DNA from: an uncultured Chryseobacterium sp.
GTDB taxonomy: Bacteria > Bacteroidota > Bacteroidia > Flavobacteriales > Weeksellaceae
NCBI GenBank assembly: GCA_913776245.1
Contig: CAJYLO010000020.1
Span: 62,001 to 126,000 of the forward strand
Length of the DNA stretch: 64,000 nt
Direction of reading: 5' to 3'
In this document: positions 1 to 8,132 of the stretch, piece by piece
How the letters are laid out: each line of letters begins with the position of its first letter
Numbering within the stretch: position 1 is the stretch's first letter
Notes under the pieces: model-generated
What the model was told of the DNA's origin: nothing
What the model saw: the letters and a program-made list of their open reading frames with translations, nothing else
Database searches by the model: none
Made by a program: the position numbers and the translations under genes

Positions 1-555
1 TCCGGCGATATTTTTGGAGTTAGCTCGGATGTGAGGAAATTTGAAGATGAACAAAATGCCATTCAGAAAATTATAGGAAATTTCGGAAAAGTAGATGTAG
101 TGATTGCAAATGCAGGCTTAGGGGTTTTCGGCTCTGTTGATGAACTGAGTCTGGAAGATTGGAATGCTATGATAGAAACTAATCTCACCGGCTGTTTCCA
201 CACGCTGAAAGCTTCCGTAGATGAGTTGAAGAAAACGGAAGGTTATTACATCACGATTGCAAGTTTAGCAGGAACTAATTTCTTCGAAAATGGCGCGGGC
301 TATAATGCGTCTAAATTTGGGGTAGTCGGTTTTACACAAGCTGCAATGATTGACCTTAGAAAATATAATATCAAGGCTTCTACAATAATGCCGGGTTCTG
401 TTGCTACGTATTTTAATGGCAATATTCCTTCGGATAAGGATGACTGGAAAATTCAGCCGGAAGATATCGGAAATCTCATTCTGGATATGCTGAATATGAA
501 TCCGAGAATGTTGCCGAGCAAAATAGAAATCAGGCCAAGTCAGGTCAGGAAATAA
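1..555 (+). CDS. SDR family oxidoreductase (5' end outside window)
   Basis: C-terminal part of a short-chain dehydrogenase/reductase. The frame is open from base 1, so the N-terminal Rossmann GxxxGxG motif lies off the window. Visible are the NAG motif (VIANAGLG) and the YxxxK catalytic pair (YNASKFG), which places it among classical NAD(P)H-dependent SDRs. The internal GTG at 31 is not the true start because the frame continues to the left edge with SDR-like sequence. The substrate cannot be told. It ends about 300 bases before etfB and is probably a separate transcript. Confidence 0.85.
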   Translation, partial: SGDIFGVSSDVRKFEDEQNAIQKIIGNFGKVDVVIANAGLGVFGSVDELSLEDWNAMIETNLTGCFHTLKASVDELKKTEGYYITIASLAGTNFFENGAGYNASKFGVVGFTQAAMIDLRKYNIKASTIMPGSVATYFNGNIPSDKDDWKIQPEDIGNLILDMLNMNPRMLPSKIEIRPSQVRK

Positions 556-857
556 TTAGTTTTGAGAAATCTGCTTTTTGATGACAGAAAATTGTGAATG
601 ATTTAAGTCAATTATTGATATTTCTCAGTATTGTTTACATTGATTTTCTTCTGAAAAATCTTTTAAATAAAGGGTTTCATAATGTTATTTATAAAATAAC
701 AATAAATTATGCATGCATAGTATTTTTTATATAAATTAGCCACGGTTAGTCAGTTGCGATTGTATTCCTGATATGCGAAACGGTTTAAGTCTGAATTATC
801 ATCAATAGATATAATTGCAATTTCAAATAAACTTAAAAAAACAATAAATACTTACAT
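556..857. other. Intergenic region upstream of etfB
   Basis: About 300 bases of A+T-rich DNA with no credible gene. It holds a small perfect hairpin at 684-700 (GTTATTT, loop ATA, AAATAAC) and a weak -7-like match TATAATTG at 810-817 that could serve etfB. No clear -33 element was found. Confidence 0.4.
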
Positions 858-1604
858 ATGAAAATATTAGTTTGTATCAGTAGTGTTCCGGATACTACAA
901 GTAAAATTAATTTCACGGCAGATAAGTCTGCTTTTGATAAAAACGGAATCCAATGGGTAATTAATCCTTTGGACGAATTTGCTTTGACAAAAGCTATAAA
1001 ATTACAAGAGTCTCAAGGTGCAACGGTAACGGTTGTGAACGTAGGCGATGCAGGAACAGAAGCTGTTATCAGAAAAGCTTTGGCAATCGGGGCAAATGAT
1101 GCGGTAAGAGTTAATACAGAAGCAAAAGACAGCTTTTCTGTAGCGAAAGAAATTGCTAAAATTGCTCAGGAAGGCAGTTATGATTTGATTCTTACAGGAA
1201 AAGAATCGATTGATTATAACGGTGGTGCGGTTCCGGGAATGGTTGCCCAGTTATTGAATTACGCCTTTGTGAACGCTGCTGTTGGATTAGATGTTAATGG
1301 TTCAGAAGCAACTGCCGTAAGAGAGATTGAAGGTGGGAAAGAAACGATTTCTGTAAAATTACCGGCTGTTGTAGCAGGACAGAAAGGCCTTGTGGATGAG
1401 AAAGATCTGATTATCCCGAATATGAGAGGAATTATGTCCGCAAGAACAAAACCTCTTCAGGTGGTAGAACCTTCAAATTCTGAAGTGAAAGTAGAGGCTG
1501 TTTCTTTTGACAGTGTTGCGCCGAGAGCAGCAGTAAAATTGGTTTCTGCAGATAACCTGGACGAATTGGTAAGACTACTTCACGAAGAAGCGAAAGTAAT
1601 CTAA
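858..1604 (+). CDS. etfB: Electron transfer flavoprotein beta subunit
   Basis: Beta subunit of the soluble electron transfer flavoprotein, which binds AMP and, with EtfA, carries electrons from acyl-CoA dehydrogenases towards the quinone pool. The 248 residues match the usual length of the family. The start KILVCISSVPDTTSKI and the AVKLxxxDxxDELVRLL-type C-terminus are typical. EtfA follows 140 bases downstream in the same direction, as in other Bacteroidota. The spacer between them carries a dyad (GTCGGAAG at 1613-1620 with CTTCCGAC at 1709-1716). Confidence 0.93.
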   Translation: MKILVCISSVPDTTSKINFTADKSAFDKNGIQWVINPLDEFALTKAIKLQESQGATVTVVNVGDAGTEAVIRKALAIGANDAVRVNTEAKDSFSVAKEIAKIAQEGSYDLILTGKESIDYNGGAVPGMVAQLLNYAFVNAAVGLDVNGSEATAVREIEGGKETISVKLPAVVAGQKGLVDEKDLIIPNMRGIMSARTKPLQVVEPSNSEVKVEAVSFDSVAPRAAVKLVSADNLDELVRLLHEEAKVI

Positions 1605-1744
1605 AGTTGGAAGTCGGAAGCTAAATTTCCGATGAAAATTCCACTTTAACAAAATATTATTTAATTAATCAAATCCACGATTTCAGAGTCAAGTTTGAAA
1701 ACTTCTGACTTCCGACATCTGACATCCGACAAAAATTAAAAATT

Positions 1745-2695
1745 ATGGCAGTATTCGTATACGCAGAAAATATAAACGGAGTTTACAAGAAAGCAGCTTT
1801 CGAAGCAGTTTCTTATGCAAAAGCTATTGCAGCCAAAACCGGAGATTCAGTAACTGCAATTTCTATTAATCCTACAGATTCTTCGGATTTGCTTTATAAA
1901 TATGGAGCAGACAAAGTAGTGAATGTAAAAGACGCAGGTCTTAAAAACTTTAGTGCCAAGGCTTATGCAGAAGCGGTTAATCAGATTGCCGATGGAAACA
2001 TCATCGTTTTCCCTCATACAACAGATGCTTCTTCTGTAGCGCCAATGTTGGCAATTCAGAAAAATTATTCATTGATCACCAATGCGATAGATGTCCCTGA
2101 AAGCACTTCGCCTTTTCAGGTAAAAAGAAGAGCATTCTCCGGAAAAGGTTTTATGCACGCCAAAGCTGATGCGGCCGGCGTTATCGTAACTGTTTCTCAA
2201 AATGCTTTCGGAGTTAAGGAAAATGCGGCTTCAGGTTCCGAAGAAGTGAAAGAACTGAGCATTGCAAACGAAGATACTAAAGTGATCAATCACGAGCAGT
2301 CTTCAGGGAAATTAGATCTTAAAGAAGCGGAAATCGTTGTTTCTGCCGGAAGAGGAATGAAAGGTCCTGAAAATTGGGGAATGATCGAAGATCTTGCCAA
2401 CGTTCTTGGCGCAGCAACAGCTTGTTCAAAGCCGGTTTCCGATATCGGCTGGAGACCTCATACAGAGCACGTCGGACAGACAGGGAAAGCAATTTCACCT
2501 AATCTTTACATTGCGGTTGGTATTTCCGGTGCGATTCAGCATTTGGCGGGTGTTAACAGTTCTAAAACCATTGTTGTTATAAATAATGATGCGGAAGCGC
2601 CTTTCTTCAAATCTGCGGATTACGGCGTAGTGGGTGATGCATTCCAAATTATTCCTGCGCTTACAGAGAAAATCAAAGCGTTAAAAGGGGCTTAA
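1745..2695 (+). CDS. etfA: Electron transfer flavoprotein alpha subunit
   Basis: FAD-binding alpha subunit of the electron transfer flavoprotein, partner of the upstream etfB. The C-terminal FAD domain carries the family signature around residues 240-270 (VGQTGKAISPNLYIAVGISG, followed by AIQHLAG). The N-terminal half is the variable adenine-nucleotide-like fold. Its 316 residues are normal for the family. A rho-independent terminator follows within 20 bases of the stop, so the etf operon ends here. Confidence 0.94.
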   Translation: MAVFVYAENINGVYKKAAFEAVSYAKAIAAKTGDSVTAISINPTDSSDLLYKYGADKVVNVKDAGLKNFSAKAYAEAVNQIADGNIIVFPHTTDASSVAPMLAIQKNYSLITNAIDVPESTSPFQVKRRAFSGKGFMHAKADAAGVIVTVSQNAFGVKENAASGSEEVKELSIANEDTKVINHEQSSGKLDLKEAEIVVSAGRGMKGPENWGMIEDLANVLGAATACSKPVSDIGWRPHTEHVGQTGKAISPNLYIAVGISGAIQHLAGVNSSKTIVVINNDAEAPFFKSADYGVVGDAFQIIPALTEKIKALKGA

Positions 2696-2714
2696 TCTTT
2701 TCAGAATAAGAATT

Positions 2715-2743
2715 AAACCTGGGTCATTGGCTCAGGTTTTTTT
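2715..2743 (+). terminator. Terminator after etfA
   Basis: Stem AAACCTG / CAGGTTT around a loop of 11 bases, followed by a run of T. It lies 20 bases after the etfA stop codon. Confidence 0.7.
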
Positions 2744-2776
2744 GTACATTTTACTTTTTAAAAATACATTTTATAA

Positions 2777-2864
2777 TTATTTGGGCAGCTTTGTCCGCCC
2801 TCCGTTCCCGCTTTTTTCTTTTTTTTGCAAAAAAAGAAAAAGAGCTCCACTCAGGTCGGGCTGC
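2777..2864. repeat. Dispersed palindromic intergenic element, copy 1
   Basis: Left arm 2777-2820 begins TTATTTGGGCAGCTTT and continues with CCGTTCCCGCTTTTTTCTT. Right arm 2834-2864 is AAGAAAAAGAGCTCCACTCA followed by GGTCGGGCTGC. The outer GCAGC/GCTGC and inner CTTTTTTCTT/AAGAAAAAG parts are complementary, so it folds as a hairpin. A second copy with the same arms but a different centre lies at 31761-31884. It is not coding. Confidence 0.7.
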
Positions 2865-2977
2865 TGCAATTCAGCGGATTATGAAAACGCATAAGAAATT
2901 CTTCTGAAATATAATGATTTTACAACGTAAACAATCTAAAAATCTACAAATCCTAAATGAAAATCTACAAAAAATTT

Positions 2978-2985
2978 TATATTTG
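2978..2985 (+). promoter_or_regulatory. -7 promoter element TATATTTG
   Basis: Exact match to the Bacteroidota -7 consensus TAnnTTTG, ending only four bases before the ATG at 2990. Transcription would begin at or next to the start codon, implying a leaderless message. No convincing -33 TTG was found. Confidence 0.45.
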
Positions 2986-2989
2986 CTAA

Positions 2990-3595
2990 ATGGATTATAA
3001 AAAATTAATCATCAGAGGGATCTCATACAGCCAGACTCAATCAGGAGCTTATGCGCTGTTACTGGAACATGAAGAAACATCGGTAAAGCTGCCTGTTGTT
3101 ATAGGAAATTTTGAAGCACAATCCATTTCTTTAGGATTAGAAAAAGATATCAATCCGCCGCGTCCGCTCACGCATGATCTTTTTGCACAGTTTGTTAAAA
3201 ATACAGGCTATAAAATGGAATCTGTAATCATCTATCAGATCAAAGACGGCGTTTTCTTTTCAAATATAAACTTTAAAAATCCGTTATCGGAAGAAGAGCT
3301 TATTCTGGATGCCAGGACATCAGACGCTGTGGCGATGGCGGTACGCTTCGATGCGCCGATTTTTACCACATCCGAGGTTCTGAATGAAGCCGGAATATTG
3401 CTCGAACTGGAAGAAAACCCGAAAACTGAAACGGCCGAAGAATCAGAACAGCCTTCATCAGATTTTAATGATCTCTCAGGCATTTCAATTGAAGAGCTGA
3501 ACCAGCTGCTTGCAGAAGCTGTAAAGGAAGAAGATTTTGATACAGCGCTCAGGCTGCAGGAAGAGATCAAAAGAAGAAATAAAAAAATAGAATAA
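2990..3595 (+). CDS. Bifunctional nuclease (DUF151) family protein with UVR motif
   Basis: The N-terminal ~130 residues match the BFN/DUF151 family (pattern SxxQxGAYALLLEHEE, VxxYxIKDGVFFSNI, LDARTSDAVAMAVR), for which nuclease activity on DNA and RNA has been reported in plants. An acidic linker follows. The last ~35 residues form a UVR motif (LAEAVKEEDFDTALRLQEEI), a helical protein-protein contact known from UvrB and UvrC. The protein has 201 residues and is probably cytoplasmic. It ends 27 bases before the MFS transporter and could be cotranscribed with it. Its role in this organism is unknown. Confidence 0.85.
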   Translation: MDYKKLIIRGISYSQTQSGAYALLLEHEETSVKLPVVIGNFEAQSISLGLEKDINPPRPLTHDLFAQFVKNTGYKMESVIIYQIKDGVFFSNINFKNPLSEEELILDARTSDAVAMAVRFDAPIFTTSEVLNEAGILLELEENPKTETAEESEQPSSDFNDLSGISIEELNQLLAEAVKEEDFDTALRLQEEIKRRNKKIE

Positions 3596-3622
3596 AAAAA
3601 CGACTTATATCATTTTAAACAC

Positions 3623-5002
3623 ATGAATCTAAAATTACGATTAACGATACTCAGTTTTCTTCAGTTTTTTGTTTGGGGAGCCTGGCTTATCACAATGGCT
3701 AACTTCTGGTTTGGAACAAAACACTGGGACGGAACCCAGTTCGGAGCGGTTTTCGGGACAATGGGTATCGCTTCTATTTTCATGCCTACCATCACAGGAA
3801 TCATTGCAGACAGATGGATTAATGCAGAACGCATTTACTCTGTTCTGCAGATTTTTTACGGTGCAGTTCTGTTCATCTTGCCTCATACGGAAACCCCGGA
3901 TTCATTTTTCTATATAATGTTAGTGGCAATGTGCTTTTACATGCCAACCATCGCGCTTACCAACTCTATATCCTACACAATTCTGAAAAACAGTTCGCTG
4001 GATGTGGTAAAGGATTTTCCGCCAATCAGAGTTTGGGGAACAATTGGTTTTATTGTCGCAATGTGGATTACCAATCTTACCGGCAACAAAGCAACCGAAG
4101 GACAATTTTACATTGCAGGAGGTGTTGCGATATTGCTGGGTATATATGCGCTGACACTTCCGAAATGTCCGCCTCAGAAATTGATTGATAAAGACGCACC
4201 GCTAACTGAGCAGCTTGGACTCAATGCTTTTAAGCTTTTCGGGAATTATAAAATGGCCTTGTTCTTTTTATTTTCGATGCTGCTGGGAGCTGCTTTGCAG
4301 TTAACAAATGCTTATGGTGATGTTTTCCTGAGTGAATTTGCCCATTTCCCAAAATATGCCAATTCTATTGTGGTGGAAAAATCTACTATTATAATGTCCA
4401 TCTCACAGATTTCAGAAACATTATTCATTCTTGCAATTCCTTTCTTTTTGAGGAAATTCGGGATCAAGAAAGTAATGCTCATCAGTATGCTGGCATGGGT
4501 TCTCAGATTTGGATTGTTTGCATACGGAGATCCTGTAAACGGACTCTGGATGATTATTCTTTCTTGTATTGTCTATGGAATGGCATTCGACTTTTTCAAT
4601 ATTTCGGGTTCGCTTTTCGTGGAAACAACTACGGATAAAAAGATAAGATCTTCCGCTCAAGGTTTATTTATGATGATGACCAATGGTTTCGGAGCTGTTT
4701 TTGGAAGCTATATCGCAGGCTGGGCTATTGACAGATTTTTCACATTAAAATTCAGAACAGCATCTGAACTGTCTGGCTATTTTGAGACCACGCCTGACAA
4801 TTCAACATTTTTAGACATTCTTAAAAATTCCTTCAATTCTACAGTAAACCCGGACGGGACTCTTTCCAATATTGTACTTGTGAAAAACTGGCCTCATATC
4901 TGGCTTTATTTTGCAGCCTATGCTTTAGTAATTGCAATACTTTTTGCATTATTTTTCAAACATGAGCATTCAGAAGCGGATATTAAAAACGTTTCGCACT
5001 AA
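3623..5002 (+). CDS. MFS transporter, nucleoside:H+ symporter (NupG-like)
   Basis: A 459-residue integral membrane protein with about 12 hydrophobic segments. The N-terminal part (FLQFFVWGAWLITMANFWF), the GIIADRW loop after TM2 and the late segment FFNISGSLFVETTTDKKIRSSAQGLF resemble the NupG/XapB nucleoside:proton symporters. It most likely imports nucleosides across the inner membrane. It follows the BFN gene by 27 bases. The family call is good but the exact substrate is inferred. Confidence 0.85.
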   Translation: MNLKLRLTILSFLQFFVWGAWLITMANFWFGTKHWDGTQFGAVFGTMGIASIFMPTITGIIADRWINAERIYSVLQIFYGAVLFILPHTETPDSFFYIMLVAMCFYMPTIALTNSISYTILKNSSLDVVKDFPPIRVWGTIGFIVAMWITNLTGNKATEGQFYIAGGVAILLGIYALTLPKCPPQKLIDKDAPLTEQLGLNAFKLFGNYKMALFFLFSMLLGAALQLTNAYGDVFLSEFAHFPKYANSIVVEKSTIIMSISQISETLFILAIPFFLRKFGIKKVMLISMLAWVLRFGLFAYGDPVNGLWMIILSCIVYGMAFDFFNISGSLFVETTTDKKIRSSAQGLFMMMTNGFGAVFGSYIAGWAIDRFFTLKFRTASELSGYFETTPDNSTFLDILKNSFNSTVNPDGTLSNIVLVKNWPHIWLYFAAYALVIAILFALFFKHEHSEADIKNVSH

Positions 5003-5043
5003 TTTTGGCACATATTTGAATGTAAAAAAATAAAATAAAAGAT

Positions 5044-5613
5044 ATGAGAAAGTTAATTGTCAATTCAATAATGGTTTCTGCATTGCTGCTTTCTGCAGGC
5101 ATCAGCAACAGTTGTAGTAAAATAGACGATATTATCGATATCACCATTCCGGTTCCTTTTGCAATTAATAATAACTTTAATGCAGATATTCCTTTTGTTA
5201 TTACAACGGAATTTGTAAAATCACCGGATATTCCATTGAATCTGAATCTGGATGAAGAAATCAAAGCCAGATTTAAGGATATGTCGGTAAACAATCTGAA
5301 GTCTGCAAAATTATCCAGTTTTACGATCGATTATGTGAGTTCTTCTAATAATAACGCAATTAAGCTGGATAAGGTGAAGGATGCTGAACTATGGATCAAA
5401 GCGCCGAATGTGGGTGAAGTAAGGGTAGCCGCTGTTCAGAATAATATCAGTGATACTGCGCTTAACTTCACGCCGGATCCTGCTGTGGAATTAGCGGATT
5501 ATCTTAAGTCTAACCAGACTTCTATTTATCTGAAAATAAAAGGTACTGAAACGGCTGCAACTCAAATGCAGGTCAGGATCAATTCTTCTTTTAAAATTCA
5601 GGTCAGTTTGTAA
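5044..5613 (+). CDS. Hypothetical lipoprotein
   Basis: A protein of 189 residues with an N-terminal signal sequence and a probable lipobox near residue 24 (SAGISNSCSKID), so a lipoprotein exported across the inner membrane. The rest is polar and beta-rich with no recognisable domain or catalytic motif. It lies 41 bases after the MFS gene and is followed by a strong terminator. A TAATTTTG sequence at 5000-5007, across the MFS stop codon, could give it its own promoter. Function unknown. Confidence 0.75.
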   Translation: MRKLIVNSIMVSALLLSAGISNSCSKIDDIIDITIPVPFAINNNFNADIPFVITTEFVKSPDIPLNLNLDEEIKARFKDMSVNNLKSAKLSSFTIDYVSSSNNNAIKLDKVKDAELWIKAPNVGEVRVAAVQNNISDTALNFTPDPAVELADYLKSNQTSIYLKIKGTETAATQMQVRINSSFKIQVSL

Positions 5614-5636
5614 ATATACTGACAGATTAAATAACG

Positions 5637-5663
5637 AAGATGACCGCAAGGTCATCTTTTTTT
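5637..5663 (+). terminator. Terminator after the lipoprotein gene
   Basis: Perfect 9-bp stem AAGATGACC / GGTCATCTT with a GCAA tetraloop, followed by seven T. Confidence 0.9.
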
Positions 5664-5721
5664 GTAATTCTGAGAATGAAAACCGTTGAAGAATCATTGG
5701 CTTGATAATAGAATCTATCTG

Positions 5722-6702
5722 TTATTCAAAAATTAGATTATTTTGTATAGCAAAAGATTTCAGTTCAGTTTCTGTCCATTCTTTCTGGGCATCACTTTTT
5801 AAGGTAATACCGCCGCCTGCAAAGAGTATTGCATAATTTTTAAAAAAGCTGGCACACCGGAGATTTACAAAATAATAGATAAAATCTTCAGTTTCTACTT
5901 TGATATAACCGGCATAAAATTCCCGGTTGAAATGCTCTATACTTTTAATTCCCTGGGCGCAAAGTTCTTTTGGAAAACCACAGACAGCCGGCGTTGGATG
6001 TAATTCTGAGATGATTTTATCAAGACTTTCCGGGTTGATTTCTGCAGAAAAATCTGTTTTAAGATGCTTGATGTTTCCGGAGATCAGGTCTTTGGTAGAA
6101 GAAACTTTCAGATTGGAGGAAAATTTTCTGAGAATGGAATGGATATACTCCGTTACGGCTTTTTGCTCTTCAACTTCTTTATCGCTCCAATCTTCTTCCA
6201 GCGGAAGCGTTCCTGCAAGACTCATTGTCTCGAAGTTATTCGTCTTTTTATCAAATTTTCCCAGAACTTCGGAAAATCCGCCCATCCATATCTCACCATT
6301 TTTTTCGAGTAAATAACAAAATGCAGAAGGATAACTCTCAGAGAATTTAAGAAAGCTTTTAGTGAGTGACAGTTTTTTTTGGGAGTCAATATCCAGATAC
6401 ATCAGAAGCTTTCTTCTGGATAGCACCAGTTTTTTGAGGTCATTTTTTTCAATAAAATCCTTTGCCTGTGCAATTTTTAATGCGTAGGATTCAGGTGTTT
6501 CCTTAGCTATTTCTATGAGTGCACTTTTGCTTTTCGCAGAAACATTAAGATTCAGGATTTCCTCTCTTGAAATTTCTTTCAGATTACCTTTGAAATCTAG
6601 CACGGTCTTGCTGTCAAAGCTTACGAAAGAAACCAGGCTGACACCCGCCGTATTATCTGCGCAGAAAAATTTATCACTGTCAGGAAGCTTAAAAACTAAC
6701 AT
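5722..6702 (-). CDS. menF: Isochorismate synthase (chorismate-binding enzyme)
   Basis: Converts chorismate to isochorismate, the entry to menaquinone synthesis. The chorismate-binding domain occupies the C-terminal two thirds: motifs LKTDFSAEI, LHPTPAVCGFP, EHFNREFYAGYI and FAGGGI are those of MenF/EntC/DhbC. ATG at 6702 is preferred over a TTG at 6726 because it avoids a 14-base overlap and matches the usual short N-terminus. It lies just downstream of a hotdog thioesterase. In a flavobacterium a menaquinone role is far more likely than a siderophore role. Confidence 0.88.
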   Translation of the reverse strand: MLVFKLPDSDKFFCADNTAGVSLVSFVSFDSKTVLDFKGNLKEISREEILNLNVSAKSKSALIEIAKETPESYALKIAQAKDFIEKNDLKKLVLSRRKLLMYLDIDSQKKLSLTKSFLKFSESYPSAFCYLLEKNGEIWMGGFSEVLGKFDKKTNNFETMSLAGTLPLEEDWSDKEVEEQKAVTEYIHSILRKFSSNLKVSSTKDLISGNIKHLKTDFSAEINPESLDKIISELHPTPAVCGFPKELCAQGIKSIEHFNREFYAGYIKVETEDFIYYFVNLRCASFFKNYAILFAGGGITLKSDAQKEWTETELKSFAIQNNLIFE

Positions 6703-6712
6703 TTGGAGAGAT

Positions 6713-7144
6713 TTAAACTTTACCAACCGGAACGATATTATTCGTCATAGTTGTATGATTGATAAGATTTCCTTTTTCGTCGCGGATTTCGATCTGCGAA
6801 ACGTGCATAGTGTTGCCTTTTCTGATAAAAGTTGCAGTTCCGGTAACAATGCCGTCTCGCTTAGCCCTCAAATGATTACTGTTGATATTAGTGCCAACCG
6901 GAACAGATTTGTTAATATCAACATTAATCAAAGATAGACAGGAACCAAGAGTTTCTGCCAAAACGCAGCTTGCACCGCCATGAAGAATGCCATAAGGCTG
7001 GTGAACTCTTGAGTTCACAGGCATTGTTGCAGAAAGATGATTTTCTGACACATCTGTATAAGTGATCTCTAAAGTCTCACCTAATGTATTTTTATTGGCT
7101 TTATTCAGCCTTTCTAATATTTCTTTTTGCTTAGCTTCGTCCAT
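6713..7144 (-). CDS. PaaI/MenI-like hotdog thioesterase
   Basis: A 143-residue hotdog-fold acyl-CoA thioesterase. The motif VHQPYGILHGGASCVLAETL is the PaaI/YbgC-type active-site helix. The gene directly precedes isochorismate synthase (10 bases to its ATG), which suggests the 1,4-dihydroxy-2-naphthoyl-CoA thioesterase of the menaquinone pathway. That assignment rests on context; a general phenylacetate-type thioesterase is the alternative. Confidence 0.85.
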   Translation of the reverse strand: MDEAKQKEILERLNKANKNTLGETLEITYTDVSENHLSATMPVNSRVHQPYGILHGGASCVLAETLGSCLSLINVDINKSVPVGTNINSNHLRAKRDGIVTGTATFIRKGNTMHVSQIEIRDEKGNLINHTTMTNNIVPVGKV

Positions 7145-7223
7145 CGGGTAATAAAAATTTTAATAAAAATGATTGAAAATATCCGAAATCAATAAAAAAA
7201 TTAATTTCGCTATCAACTATCAA

Positions 7224-7799
7224 TTAATATATCTGTGGATTCCAGTTTTCAGGGATTTTTGGGGTGATGTCATATTTAATATAAAACTCCTGGATTTCCT
7301 GCATCACATCTTCAAAAGACGAATTTTCTAATTTTTCGTAAGGAATTTTATAACCCAGATTAATGGTTTTTCTTTTATAATCGCCGCCTGCTAAAACGAT
7401 CGGAACTTTTGCTGCCAAAGCCATATTGTAAAATCCTTTTCTCCACTTCGGAACCCAGCTTCTTGTTCCTTCCGGTGTGATAACCAGACTGAAATCATCT
7501 TTTTTAAATTCATTGGCCACGAAATTGACCAGATCATTTTTCTGGCTTCTGTCAATCCCGATTCCGCCTATTCCTTTTACGATCCAGCCATAGAAAGGAT
7601 TTTTGGTATGGGCGTCTTTGATGATAATTTTTAGTTTTTTGTCCAGCGCCCAGTAAGCAAGATTTCCGAGAAGATATTCGCTGTTATGCGTGTGTGGTGC
7701 AACTACAAGGATACATCTGTCTAGATTATCAACATCACCCTGGAGGACGATTTTCCATCCGATAATTTTCAGGATGAGTTTTGCAAAGAGTTTTTTCAT
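7224..7799 (-). CDS. 1-acylglycerol-3-phosphate acyltransferase family (PlsC-like)
   Basis: A 191-residue phospholipid/glycerolipid acyltransferase-family protein. The N-terminal amphipathic or membrane helix is followed by a block corresponding to HX4D, here APHTHNSEYL, so the acid is Glu rather than Asp. Further on are the FP/TPEGTR-type motif (VITPEGTRSW) and a block IVLAGGDYKRKTINLG. Likely bound to the inner face of the cytoplasmic membrane and involved in phospholipid or other acyl transfer. It stands alone, 79 bases after the menaquinone pair in transcription terms. Confidence 0.82.
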   Translation of the reverse strand: MKKLFAKLILKIIGWKIVLQGDVDNLDRCILVVAPHTHNSEYLLGNLAYWALDKKLKIIIKDAHTKNPFYGWIVKGIGGIGIDRSQKNDLVNFVANEFKKDDFSLVITPEGTRSWVPKWRKGFYNMALAAKVPIVLAGGDYKRKTINLGYKIPYEKLENSSFEDVMQEIQEFYIKYDITPKIPENWNPQIY

Positions 7800-8132
7800 A
7801 TGCGGCTTTCTATTGTTTTGTTTGCCATATGCAATCGCTATCTAACAAACAGAACTTTGTATTATTGGATGACGAGCGATTTCATAAAAAAAAGTACAGC
7901 CATAATGACTATACTTTACAAATTTACAAAATATGTTTATTCTTAAGAAATATCTGGATATTCTTTATTGGTCTAGAAAAGATTGCTGATGAAATCTACA
8001 ATCTTGATAGCGATTTCGATAACTAACTGTATCATTTTTTTGATTTTTTGGTGTTTAGATTTTATTTCTGTAACAAATTTAACAAATTTTCTGCTTCGGC
8101 TTCATTTCCTAGGTTAAAATTTTATTAAAATA
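7800..8132. other. Gene-poor spacer
   Basis: About 330 bases of A+T-rich sequence between the acyltransferase start and the end of the GLPGLI gene. An open frame of 81 codons on the plus strand has no coding character (low-complexity, no plausible start context). The motif ATAGCGAT recurs at both sides of the spacer. No RNA gene or terminator was seen. Confidence 0.4.

Noticed and set aside
7781-8026. 81-codon frame on the plus strand in the spacer after the acyltransferase
   Set aside because: It starts inside the opposite gene, has no family resemblance and a low-complexity composition; chance frame.
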